Source of the DNA: Sipunculus nudus
Lineage: Eukaryota; Annelida; Sipuncula; Golfingiida; Sipunculidae
DNA: 64,000 bases
Reading direction: 5' to 3'
Assembly (NCBI GenBank): GCA_026874595.1
Contig: CM049306.1
Span: 75,019,642 to 75,083,641 of the forward strand
A model generated the notes under the pieces. The model saw only the letters and a program-made list of their open reading frames with translations, made no database searches and was not told where the DNA came from. Each line of letters opens with the position of its first letter. Positions within the stretch are counted from its first letter, which is position 1. Positions 24,401 to 35,989 of the stretch are shown here, one piece after another. Position numbers and translations under genes: made by a program.

Positions 24401-24699
24401 CAAGGCCTACAGGCCTAATGCGAACCTGTGCAAAGTTTGGGAGTATGAATGGAGGTTTATTTTTAAAATTTAATATTGATCCTCTTAAGTCCTGCATATC
24501 TACCTAAGTCATTATGATTTCAGCAAAATGGACGTTTCGGACCTGCAAGTTTCAGACAAGGTCATTTTAAAACTAGAATATGGGTAGAATATGTGTATCC
24601 GCAGAAATCAGTGTCGGACGGGTGAAGTGAGGCATGGATAATGTGGCAAGGGGAATAGAGTGAGGTGTATTGCATAATAGCATGGATGTCTGCAGCGTA

Positions 24700-26690
24700 A
24701 ACGTGAATGTAGGTGGTGCCACCTGTCATAAAATCGAGAAAATTGTCTAAGATGGAAAAACCTGGAAAATTTCAGGTGGATAAGTCAAACCACTGCTGAG
24801 ATATGAGTGATTTTATCCTAAGGCAGTGGAACAGATGGATGCTGTGCATAAGTGGTTGCAGGTGGCGCCACCAGTTTTACCAATGATGAAGAGCTATGTG
24901 AGATCTATACACAAGCAAAACTTTGGCCCAATCGGTCAAAAGGTTCCCGAGATATGAGCTTGGATGTCTGCAGAGTAAACCCGAATGTAGGTGGCGCCAC
25001 CTGTCATAAAATCGAGAAAGCTGTCCATGATGTATAAACCTGCAAAATTTCAGGTGAATAAGTCAAACCACTGCTGAGATATGAGGGATTTTATCCCAAG
25101 AAAGATGAACAGGTGGATGCTGTGCATAAGTGGTTGCAAGTGGTGCCACCAGTTTTGCCTATAATGAAGAGCTATGTGAGAACTATACACATGCAAAATT
25201 TTGGCTCAATCGGTCAAACGGTTCCCGAGATATGAGCTTGGATATCTGCAGAGTAAATGTGAATGTAGGTGGCGCCACCTGTCATAAAATCAAGAAAGCT
25301 GTCCAGGCTGTATAAACCTGCAACATTTCAGGTGAATGAGTCACACCACTGCTGAGATATGAGTGATTTTATCCCAAGAAAGATGAACAGATGGATGCTG
25401 TGCATAAGTGGTTGCAAGTGGTGCCACCAGTTTTGCCTATAATGAAGAGCTATGTGAGAACTATACACATGCAAAATTTTGGCTCAATCGGTCAAACGGT
25501 TCCCGAGATATGAGCTTGGATGTCTGCAGAGTAAATGTGAATGTAGGTGGCGCCACCTGTCATAAAATCAAGAAAGCTGTCCAGGCTGTATAAACCTGCA
25601 AAATTTCAGGTGAATGAGTCACACCACTGCTGAGATATGAGTGATTTTATCCCAAGGCAGATGAACAGATGGATGCTGTGCATAAGTGGTTGCAGGTGGC
25701 GCCACCAGTTTTGCCTATGATGAAGAGCTATGTGAGATCTATACAAGCAAAATTTTGGCCCAATCGGTCAAAATTTTCCCGAGATATTAGCTTGGATGTC
25801 TGCAGAGTAAACCTGAATGTAGGTGGCGCCACCTGTCATAAAATCGAGAAAGCTGTCCAGGATGTATAAACCTGCAAAATTTCAGGTGGATAAGTCAATC
25901 CACTGCTGAGATATTAGTGATTTTATCCCAAGGCAGATGAACAGATGGATGCTGTGCATAAATGGTTGCAGGTGGCACCACCAGTTTTGCCTATGATGAA
26001 GAGCTTTGTGAGATCTATACACATGCAAAATTTTGGCCCAATCGGTCAAACGGTTCCCGAGATATGAGCTTGGATGTCTGCAAAGTAAACCTGAATGTAG
26101 GTGGCGCCACCTGTCATAAAATCGAGTAAGCTGTCCAGGATGTATAAACCTGCATAATTTCAGGTGGATAAGTCAATCCACTTCTGAGATATGAGTGATA
26201 TTATCCCAAGGCAGATGAACAGATGGACGATGTGCATAAGTTGTTGCAGGTGGCGCCACCAGTTTTGCCTATGATGAAGAGCTATGTGAGATCTATACAC
26301 AAGCAAAATTTTGGCCCAAACAGTCAAACTGTTCCCATGATATGTGCTTGGAAGTCTGCAGAGTACACGTGAATGTAGGTGGCGCCACCTGTTATAAATC
26401 AAGAAAGCTTTCCTGGATGTATAAACCTTCAAAATTTCAGTTGGAAAAGTCAAACCACTGCTGGGATATGAGTGATATTATCCCAAGGCAGACGAACAGA
26501 TGGACGCTGTCCTAAAGTGGTTGCAGGTAGCGCCACCATTTTTAGTGTATGTTATAAAGCTATCAAAGGGCTAAATTTGTGCAAAATTTTTAGCCTGATC
26601 GGTCAAACGGTTCCCGAGATATGTGGGGTTATGTATGGAAACAGACGTACAAATGGACGCTGGCCAGCAAGGAAGGGTCAGAGGTAAAAA
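24700..26690. repeat. 278-bp tandem array with two palindromes per unit
   Basis: About seven units. Each unit has one GGTGGCGCCACC followed by AGTTTTGCC (near 24858, 25136, 25414, 25692 and onward) and another followed by TGTCATAAAATC (near 24988, 25266, 25544, 25822 and onward), about 130 and 148 bp apart. The 61-codon frames recurring at 278-bp spacing are by-products of the repeat, not proteins. Confidence 0.9.
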
Positions 26691-26812
26691 AAAATTAGGG
26701 CGGAGTAGTTCACATGTGACCTGATGATAAACCCGATTCGCTCAAAATGCAAACCAAGTTTTTTTTAAAGATATAGTTCCAATAATCTGGGAATTCTGCA
26801 TCTATACATTGT

Positions 26813-26862
26813 GTCTAGACGTCTAGACGCTGTGTCTAGACGTCTAGACACATTGTCTAGAC
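26813..26862. repeat. Repeated perfect palindrome GTCTAGACGTCTAGAC
   Basis: Two copies of the 16-bp palindrome (26813-26828 and 26833-26848) plus a half copy, GTCTAGAC (26855-26862), spaced 4 and 6 bp apart. Confidence 0.95.
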
Positions 26863-27636
26863 ACCCCCCGAGCCAGGTCAGTTGCCATGGTGATGTCTGG
26901 ACCTCACCTGTTTGTACTGAGTGACCTCTTGACTTGGCTGCTGAAACTCAGCATGCTGTCAAATCTGTTTTCAAACTAAGAAAGCCTTTTCCAATTGGCT
27001 ACAATGCTTTTTTAAAGCTGTATTTACCCAATATATTCTTATAAAACTGGCAGAACCCTACCATAGAATAATTCTTGTAAAGTTTAAACCAATCAGCTTA
27101 ACAGTTTCATCATAAATCAGGGTATAAGCTAGAAGAGTTTAAAATTACATTTTCGCTAGTAAAAAACACATCAATGTAGGTGGCGCCACCAATACCTCAA
27201 TTTCTGATATGACATATGTGACAAACATTGGTATAAAATTTGGTGATTATAGCTCCAGTCGTTTCTGAGATTTTAATTTTAGTGTGCTTTTTTGGACAGA
27301 CGACTAAGTTCAACCTCCTGTAACTCGGCCAAAAATCTCCAAACTGGAACCATTCGAACAAACTTGAGAGAGATTGTTCCAGGAATCATTTCTTTGAAAT
27401 ATTGGACAATTTGGCTGGACAGTTTCGGAGAAGAAGATTTTTAAAGCTTTTTAACCTTTTTCCTATAAAATCTAAGAAAATGCAGTTAGAAAAAAAATAA
27501 ACAAAATCCGATAGAGTTTTTCAGATGACTGATTATTTGCAAAAAATTTGGTGATGCTAGCTTCTGCCGTTTTTGAGATAGCTATGGTTAACGTACAGAC
27601 GATGCACGACGCACGACACACGACGGACGCCGCCGC

Positions 27637-27788
27637 AATAGAGCATGAGTACATTGTTAACATGCTTTTAGGCCAAGACAAAGTACATGGTTCATATATT
27701 ATATCATTACATACCTGTCTCGAGTTTAACAACCTTTTACATGCATATATTTCAACAAACATTATTATATTAACTCGAGCAGGTTACA
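27637..27788 (-). repeat. 5' LTR of the gypsy element, outer part
   Basis: Matches 19411-19561 of the 3' LTR, from AATAGAGCATGAGTAC to CTCGAGCAGGTTACA on the plus strand. It is the displaced end of the split LTR. Confidence 0.9.
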
Positions 27789-29839
27789 CTTGTATGTCTT
27801 TTTAATACTGTGAACTTACAACTGCCATTTTTTTTTTTTTTTTGCAGTGGGGGTCCTTTTCTTATGTCAACTTCCAGAGGACAGAATACACTGTACCAAA
27901 ATATTACTCAAGTTGTGCCTCGCCTGTTACATCATTGTTATCATGAACCCAGTCTCTTAGTTTTATTAATTGACTACTGTATTAGAGACAAGAGAAAGGA
28001 AAGATGTTAACTGCCCTACTCGCTGATTGTGATCAACTACACTGTTTGGAATTAAATAATGCATGATGCATGCTGGGCGAGATTGTTTCACCATCGGAGC
28101 TCCTACCTGAGACACACAAAATCGCAGTCACACTCAAGACAACACAACTGCATGGTTAAAAAATTCAAATCAATAGACTGCAATTTCAATTTTTATTCTG
28201 GTTATATTAAAATGCCAAAATCACCCAAAAAGTATAATTAACTAAATTTAAAGCTTAAATCCATATAGATGTATTAAAGATATATTTGAGATGTTTCATT
28301 GTTTCATCTAAGACAGCTAAGACTTACTGCAAGCCACCAGACTACTTTTGACCTTCATAGACCTGAATACATATATAACTGGGGCAGATTTAGTGGATTG
28401 GGGGTGTAGGGGACACGTGTCTCCTCTGCTCAACAATGAAAAACACTGATTATGCATCTCACAGGGTAAGATTAATACATGTAACTGTACAGTAACTCCC
28501 TTTATAATTATTATAAGTATACAGTACACCCTTCATAATATAGACCTTGACAGTCCATAAAAAACATAATAAACAAAATTCTGGAAAACCCATCAGACAG
28601 CAAAGTGTAATTGGGAGTTTTGGTGTCTAATAAAAAATATATAAAGAACAAACCTTGTAAAAATATATTCTCAAAGAATTATTAATGCATATCAATTTTG
28701 TACATTCATACGAATTTGGGCCTTGTAAGAGCAGCTAGAGAAAACATTGAAGCATAATAGTTATTACCAGTACCAATGTCCGCATGTTATTCCAGGATAA
28801 TTTTTTATACATAAACATTTCAGGCCTAAAGGTTGCAGGAGTTATTACACGGATTGCTTAAGAAAATAATCTCTGAGTTACACTGAATAAGTACAAGACA
28901 ATTAAAAATATGCAAAGTTTATGCTGATGACATGTTCACCACTTGAGAACTGAGAAACAAAGTTGTATTTCGTTGAGCTGATGATATCAGTCAATGCCAA
29001 ATCAGATATGACCAACCTATGTGACATCTTTGTGAGGTCACTATCGTCTTTAAAACAGCTCCAAGGCCCCCAGAAATTGAAAGTCTTCTATGTAGGAATG
29101 TACTTTCCAGCTTTCCGCTAAAAAACAATCCATATTCAAGTGATATAAACAACACCACAGGGGCACAATGTAAATGCTTTTTACTTCACATTACATTACT
29201 TCACACAACATTGACAGAAAATCTGCATATATATAGTTGAGGCTAAACGTTATTTGTATAATATTTTCTTAAAACAATTATTGAGAAAAAAAATGTTTGT
29301 TTAGGCAAGTTACGTCACTGGTCAGTGAAAATAATAGTGTAAAAGTACCCAAACAGATCAAATGAAATGAATACTTAATTTATCAGGTAACATTTAAATA
29401 TGCTGTAACAGGTGAAATACAGGTGATATGTACAAGCCAACAAGCTGTAAATATATTTCATTGTGATATAAAATTATTCCACATAGAATTTCTGTCATCG
29501 ATCACAATTCTCTTTGCAATTCTTTTTCCAATCCTATGACTTTCCAATTGAAATTGTATAGTATACGGACAATTACAAGGTCAATATATGCGCACAATTA
29601 AATACATTTAAGATTTATGAAATATTCTGTTTACGTGTATATTATAAGCACAGTCATTGATTTTGGTGTACCTTTTGTCCATGTTTAGTTTTTTGTAACT
29701 TCATGTCCATGTTATTTGGTTTTGGAAAAAAATAAACCAATGAGCATAAAGTACAATGATTTGCATAACTCTATTTTACATAATTCTTCAATTAATAATT
29801 GGGTTTATTTTCACGGATTCAATTATTATTATTCAATAA
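27789..29839. other. Gene-free AT-rich stretch
   Basis: A poly-T run at 27827-27843, otherwise ordinary AT-rich DNA. No recognised coding or repeat signature. Confidence 0.5.
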
Positions 29840-31391
29840 TCATAGTTAAATTTGAAACATGATTCTGCCATGAAGAAATATGCGGATGTTTTTATTCCAA
29901 TTTTCTGTCAATTGTGTCATATGTCTTTTTACAGTTGTGAAGTTCCAGCACCTTTGAAATCGACTATTGTAACCCCCATATTGAAGAAAAGCAGTCTTGA
30001 TGGACATGTTGTAAAGCACTATCGGCCCAATATCTAACATTTCGTTCCTTAATAAGGTGTTAGAAAAGATCGTTGCCACTCGTATCACTTCATATATGAA
30101 GGAAAATCATTTGTATGAAGACCAACAGTCTGCATATAGACCTTTTCATAGCACTGAAACATGCCTGCTCAAAGTATATAACAATCTTCTCTGGGCTATG
30201 GACTCCCAACAAGTATCCATTCTCATACTATTGGATTTAGTATACAGTGTCCGTGTATTAGTGTTGTAGGTCGTAAGTCTTCTCCAACTGAGATCACATA
30301 CGGTGTTCCACAAGGTTCTATGCTGGGATCTCTGTTTTTACAATTTACACATTACCACTTGGTGAATTAGTACGACAGCATGGAATGGAATATCATTTTT
30401 ATGCTGATGACAGTCAAATTTATGAATCATTTAAACCAGAATCAAAGGTTCCTAATTCTACCATTGAAACATGTTTGCACATAGGTGTTTGGATGTGTCA
30501 GAATCTGCTTAAACTCAGTGCTGATAAAACTGAGGTTCTGATTATCGGTACAAACCAGCAGAGGTAAAAAATTCAGTTGAAAACTCTTAACATATTTGAC
30601 TCTGTAGTTGTGCCAACAAACATTGCTAGAAACCTGGGGGTAGTGTTTGGCCAAGGGCTTTGCCTTGACAAGCATGTAGATAATATTTGTAGTTTGGATT
30701 TTTACCACATTCTTTATATAGCTAGGATAAACGGTTTCCTAATTCAAGATTCACTAATAACATTAATTCATGCGTTCATCAGTTCAAGGATTGACTGTTC
30801 CAACTCTTTGCTATGTGGTCTTCCTAGCAAGTTACTGGACCGGCTACAGAGAGTGCAGAATGCAGCTGCTAGGCTTGTAACTGGTGCCAAGAAGCGCGAC
30901 CACATTACACCAATACTTAAAGAACTCCATTGGCTCCCGGTGCGACAGGGCATTGATTTTAAAATTTTATTATTAGTATACAAAGCTATAAATGGTCAAT
31001 CGCCTATTTACATTAGGAACCTCTTAACTTTTTATGTTCCAGTCAGGCAGCTTAGGTCATCTAAGGGCTTTTAGTAATTCCTAAAGCATAAGGTGAGATG
31101 TGTCGTTCGAGAGCTTTCTCAGCTGTGGCACCAAGGTTGCGGAATGAACATTCGCACTCAATCAGAGTTTCACCATCTTTAGCTTCTTTTAAAAGAAATC
31201 TTCAAACTTACCTTTTTATATTAGCTTTTGGTAGTTCTTAGAAATTAGGGTTTTCTTTTAGGAATCTTTGCTTTAGTGGGAATCTACATTTTATGTTTTA
31301 GTAAAACTGTGCTTTGTGTCTTGTAAAGCGCTTTTGATAACTATTTTGTTGAATTAGCGCTATATAAATTAAATATATTATTATTATTATG
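29840..31391 (+). mobile_element. Decayed CR1/L2-like LINE (non-LTR retrotransposon)
   Basis: RT motifs appear in order but in broken frames: VPAPLKSTIVTPILKK, then LEKIVATRITSYM with DQQSAYRPFHSTETCL, YGVPQGSMLG, the catalytic FYADDSQIY (near 30400), and the C-terminal block LQRVQNAAARLVTGAKKRDH...LHWLPVRQ typical of CR1/L2/Crack-type LINEs. An internal deletion after ILLDL (about 30240) removes the second catalytic block. The 3' tail (GCGCTATATAAATTAAATATTATTATT) is the usual LINE end of this kind. The 5' part, including the endonuclease, is absent. Confidence 0.85.
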
Positions 31392-31559
31392 AAAAAAAAA
31401 TATAGGAAATTATACAAGACAATTGTTTTCACCAGAAGCAATTGCAAATATATGAGTCTGTGGAAGCCCTCAAAATATACATAAAGACATGATTTGTTAG
31501 CATACAGCTTGACATTATCTCGAGACGATAAGCTGTTCTGGTGGTGAGCCCTTCTCGTT

Positions 31560-31666
31560 CTACTTTGTGGCCTTCACCGTGCCTCCATTTGTGGTACAGT
31601 CGTCCCAGTCTGGCCAGAAAGCCTGTTGCATGGTCTCACAGAAGTCAACCAGATTGGTCAGCTCTC
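31560..31666 (-). CDS. FAX-3 terminal coding exon
   Basis: 107 nt, acceptor TTTTTTCAG at the 31667 side, stop TAG at 31562-31560. It encodes ELTNLVDFCETMQQ and FWPDWDD, nearly identical to FAX-1, with an altered tail (TVKATK). Its last intron aligns in stretches with that of FAX-1, so the two loci are fairly recent, inverted duplicates. Confidence 0.9.
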
Positions 31667-32910
31667 CTGAAAAAAATATCAACAGAGGCTAACCAACACT
31701 ATATTCATAGCAGTTTTTATAGCATGTAAGGAATTACAAGGTATTTACATTTCTTTTTAAATGTTTTCTGTCAAACTTCCATTAAAGAGCACCTCCATCT
31801 TTCTTAACGGAACTCGGCTGGGAAAGTTATATAACAGGTTTGTCAGATCACTGAACACAATATCAAAGTGAAATGATTAAGCCTTAAGGGACATAATCAG
31901 GAGCAATATTATGCCTACTCTGACGGTTCGCTTTTGCTTTTTACAAAAGATTCAAGGCAAAACCATCCAAGCACAGTCTCAGTACCTCCCTTTTAGCTGT
32001 TTAACACCATTTCATGGTTTTCTGTGTTAGTAAACACAGCAGTCAAATTGTGTCTGTTTACCATTACAAAGCCATGTGACTGGAGGTCCGATTTTACGCT
32101 AGATCCCAAACAAAGAGTAGTCCAAACTAGTTCAAACAAGGACCTTGATGACCCCTGATATATCTCTGCTGGATGGACATTATTGTCCATGGGCCGAATG
32201 TAAATTCATTGCAGAACCTGTCGTAACAGATTTGAATGATGTTTCAGCCAGCGGGAACATGTATAACATCTTGGGGCCAAGTCAGTCATGGCATCTCCTG
32301 ACTAACATGTGTTGTGGCCCAGGCGCTGTGTAAATGTTGACACCTATGATTGCACCCGGTCCACTGTTTTTAACACCGAGTACATGAACAAGCCGATATT
32401 TTAGCAGATACCAATTTATATCAACAGAATATGCTATTTTTTGTATATTTAACATATTTTATAGGTTATCATGCCCTTTTAATATAACTAATATACTGGT
32501 ATTTTGTAATGAATTAATAATTCTCAAAATATAATGGGCCTTGTTATGTTCAGACACATGCAGTTGAAGTAATCAACAAGACTGTTCTTCCATGGAACAA
32601 GGATGCATTGCAAAAAAAAAACCCTGCGAAGGAGTGCAACTGATACTATCAACAGAGCTGTGTTTTGCCAACAAGCACACCATGTGCTGCTTAATCACGT
32701 AGTTTGTGACGTCATGATACAGTCTCCTGTACAAAGAACTGATCTTAAACATATCGCATGCAAGTTACAGTTATGCTAACAAATGAAGAGAGACCGCAAT
32801 TCTCCGAGACACCTTTGATGGCTGTATGTATATCATCACTGTCAAACATAACAGGACTGTGGTGTTTCTGTCAATTCCAGGTTTCCTGGTCGTATTATTG
32901 CAATAGTTAC
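31667..32910 (-). other. FAX-3 last intron
   Basis: Ordinary intron sequence. The 200-250 bp next to the terminal exon match the FAX-1 intron (812-1020) in order, including a GAAATGTAAATA...CCTTG block. No other gene was seen. Confidence 0.7.
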
Positions 32911-33027
32911 CTTTCATTAGTGTCTCGTGGGGGCTGCCCGGCATGTGCCACAGTATCTGGGCCAGCATTCCAAAGATAGCACAGTCCACCTCACTCGGCT
33001 CATCTCCTAAGAGGTACTTCTTGTCCC
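32911..33027 (-). CDS. FAX-3 fourth visible coding exon
   Basis: 117 nt with acceptor TTTACAG and donor AAAG|GTAACT, the same length and phases as FAX-1 95-211. It encodes KKYLLGDEPSEVDCAIFGML and WHMPGSPHETLMK, the GST-C-like core of the Fax family. Confidence 0.92.
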
Positions 33028-33837
33028 CTGTAAACAGAACAAATTAATAAAATTTACTCATTAAAGAAATGCTTAATATGACAATATTAATATGGCACAC
33101 TGACAAAATGTAAAACCTGGTATAAAAATAATTACATGCAATACCATTAAAAATTCAACAATTATAGCAATAAAGCTCAATGATTACCTGGGAAATTGTT
33201 CAGGGAGAATTTTATTATAAATAAACACTTACCAGTAATACATAAACAATAACAATATACACTATAGGTACATAAAGGTTAAGTTTATGTCAATTTCGTC
33301 ACCATAATCACAGTATTTTTCACTCTTTCTTGATAACTCTTTTTAAAATAATACATGCAAAATAAATATTTATTTTTATTGTTGTGAGTATACGCAGGTA
33401 GGAACATCACACGAAATGCTAATCTTTATTAACTTATTTTGAACATTTAAAATTCTCTGATCTATGCAAATATGTAAATGGATAGAATTACTGGTGTATC
33501 TTATCATGAATCTATGTGAAGGGTAAATATACTCAATTTTTAACAATGTTCAGTCTCAACTCCAAACGAACACAAGCATGGCATTAAATAAGCATCTACT
33601 GATTAAAAGGAAATTATAGAGAACCTGCAATATATTGGAATTGAATATATTTTGTTAAGCAAAAAACATATGAATCAGTTATCAATTATGACAGTCAGTT
33701 CCAATGATAAAATTTCAATATTAACAGTCAAATCTGCCAACTTGACACATTTGTTAGGATAAAGAATGTGCAGACATGCACTTAGGTATACGGTGTTATC
33801 TATGAAGCTACACTACAGTCAGTGCCTAATATTATAC

Positions 33838-33875
<38 letters not shown>

Positions 33876-35792
33876 ATATAACTGATAGAAGAAAACTCCA
33901 ATCCTCAAGGAAAGAATTTTCCCATTTTTAAGATCTCATACATTTTGGATATACACGCTATACATCGGGTTTCAAATAAATGACCATATACACAATCGAA
34001 CCTGTTTGTGAACATTCATGATGTCACATGATCCTATACCTGATCAGATGTCTGTTTGTTTCACAAAATATTTAGAGTGGTAGGGAACAAGCATGGGTGA
34101 AATCCTTGCCTGTGCAGGTGGTCTTTTTTTCTGCTTTTTTGCTTTTGATTTTGAGTAAAATATCATCTTCCTTGTCCATAAAATGGACCCAAACAGTCAG
34201 TGTCTCTCATCGCAGACAAGTGTCACTACTGTGGCGGGAGAGGTCTTCTGTGAAGTTGACCAACATGTTTTTTAATTGAAACAATATAACAATACATCTT
34301 GTTAACAGTTACAAACATGAAACTTTTACAATTACATAACGCATACATGTTTACATAAACAAAGTACTAGAATACATAGCATGAAAGTAGAAGCCTAAGA
34401 GACATAACATGCTTAAATTACATATCTACTCACAGGTGAAAATTTATATGAAGGGATTAGTTAAAGATAAATAATATGCCCATGCACATACATGCAATTT
34501 TATACACTTACATTAAATTATATATATATATAAAAATATATATATATATATATATGCATATATACTTATAAACTCATGAGCACATATGTACACATGCACT
34601 CAAAATGCGCATATTGGTCTGGAGGGTTTTTAAAAGTATGGATTGTAGATGTCAATTCTTATCAGCCAATATAAAAAAAATTATGTGATTTGTCCCATTT
34701 TTTCTATGAGCCATAATTTTACTATTTACGGCAGCAATTTTCTTCTCAATGTTAAAGACTTTTTTTCAATATATAGTTTTAAACTACTGAAAACCAGTTC
34801 TGCATTATTACATTTACAGGTATATATGTTTCGCTTTGATAGAAGGGACACCATATCAATCATACAGTTATTGGTCTTGTTAAGAATTACAGTTATTTTA
34901 TTAATATTTTCTTCATTGACCATGATATGAAAGCTTGACAGCTAGTTCTTCGTCGGGGATATTAGGCTTTGTGTTTCTCTACACTCATAAAACAAATGTA
35001 AAAAAGTTTCCTTCTCAGACATGCATAAAGAACAAAGTGTGGTTTCTTTTTTTTCAAATAAGATATAAGAAAGGTTTTAAGGCTATACATCTGTGAAGAA
35101 GTTTGAACTGGAACATTCTTAAATCTTCTGATATTCTTTTATCTTTTATGTTCTTAAAGGCCTCAAATAAAAGATCATGGTAGTGACTGACATGGTTAAT
35201 AAAAGGAAAAACATTGTTAAAAAAGTTTATAAACACTACATGCTAATAAATATGATAATATGCCTAGTTATACCAGGAAAAGTAGGGAAAAGGCAAAGAA
35301 TTATCTGGCATCAGAAGAAGCCTGCACATAGTGTTGTGAGCTATACAGTAAATTGTTCAGTGTTCATTGCAGGGGCTGGGTTTGAAATTACTCTGTGCAT
35401 TTAAATGAAAATGTTTCATATGTATTAAACGCAAATGCAAGTGTGATTAAATATGATCACATGCAAATGTTAAAATATTACCAAGTACAGATAAACTTAC
35501 AAATGCACTTTCACTTGAACTCAACTTAATTTGGCCGATATCAAGATATGTGTATTTTTTTAATGAATTACTTCCATAAAGCTGTTGAACCTAGAAATAA
35601 AAAAATATATATATTAAAAAATCTTACTGAAGCTACTTTTATGAATGTTGTTCATGGACAGCAAGTTAGACCTGCATTTGCTTTTATCTCTGCTTATAAA
35701 TGAAAACAAACATGCCTAGTTTCTTGTGGGTTAACTTTTAAATTCAAACGCAAATAGGCCAAATGCACATTAATGAACATGGTTCAGTGAAC
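33028..35792 (-). other. FAX-3 intron between exons 3 and 4
   Basis: AT-rich intron with an (AG)n tract at 33841-33870, short TA tracts near 34518-34556 and a LINE scrap at about 34650-35236. Confidence 0.7.
34650..35236 (-). pseudogene. LINE C-terminal fragment
   Basis: Minus-strand translation with stops gives MFQFKLLHRCIALKPFLY, then CSLCMSEKETFLHLFYEC, the Cys/His cluster (C-x2-C...H-x4-C) found after the RT domain of many LINE proteins. At least two in-frame stops interrupt it, and no RT core is present. It lies in a FAX-3 intron in the same orientation as the gene. Confidence 0.6.
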
Positions 35793-35989
35793 CTAAGAAT
35801 TCAGACAAGGCTCGCATGTCTTTTTCAGAGATTTTGAGGACATCTTTCTCACTGTGGCGTCCTATCCCATGCCCGTACGCAAGTTTATTAACCTTTCTCC
35901 TGACAAGCAAGATGAACATGTAAGGAACTTTGCACTCAGTTTTGAGAAACTCAGTCTTTCCATACACCCATCTCTGTAAAGCCACAGTC
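35793..35989 (-). CDS. FAX-3 third visible coding exon
   Basis: 197 nt, acceptor GGTTTCAG|G and donor TTAG|GTTCAC. It encodes ALQRWVYGKTEF, then LVRRKVNKLAYGHGIGRHS and DMRALSEFLG, the start of the helical half of Fax proteins, including the family signature GHGIGRH. The split codons join cleanly to both neighbours (TG|G and G|GG). Two decayed copies of this exon lie upstream in the same intron (37310-37362 and 39250-39435). Confidence 0.92.

Larger units (their letters stand above)
24401..27636. mobile_element. 3,236-bp tandem-repeat element inserted in the LTR
   Basis: The boundaries are set by the interrupted LTR: it starts CAAGGCCTACAGGCC and ends GACGGACGCCGCCGC, inserted within an A-run with at most 1-2 bp of duplication. 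It has a 300-bp leader, a 278-bp tandem array (about 24700-26690), a segment with GTCTAGACGTCTAGAC palindromes, and a tail with one more GGTGGCGCCACC at 27180. There is no coding capacity. The layout (leader, variable central tandem array, GC-rich tail, little or no target duplication) recalls non-autonomous Helitron/Helentron-related elements with internal satellites, such as bivalve pearl elements. This is an inference. Confidence 0.7.
19107..27788 (-). mobile_element. Degraded Ty3/gypsy LTR retrotransposon with nested insertion
   Basis: On the minus strand the order is 5' LTR (27788-27637 plus 24400-24098, interrupted), primer-binding site, protease, reverse transcriptase, RNase H, integrase, polypurine tract and 3' LTR (19561-19107). 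Without the 3,236-bp insert the element is about 5.4 kb. Gag is missing, because the protease frame starts within about 40 bp of the primer-binding site. Several stops, a frameshift, a 202-bp internal duplication and an altered RT active site show it cannot move by itself. Flanks CTTA and CTTG are at best an imperfect 4-bp target duplication. Confidence 0.9.

Noticed and set aside
24852-25869. Four similar 61-66 codon frames at 278-bp spacing that look like a repeated small gene
   Set aside because: They follow the tandem repeat exactly, span the non-coding dyads, and have no start context or splice signals; they are repeat by-products.
24700-26690. CRISPR-like repeat-spacer array
   Set aside because: Units are 278 bp and repeat along their whole length, with no unique spacers and no cas genes, in animal DNA.
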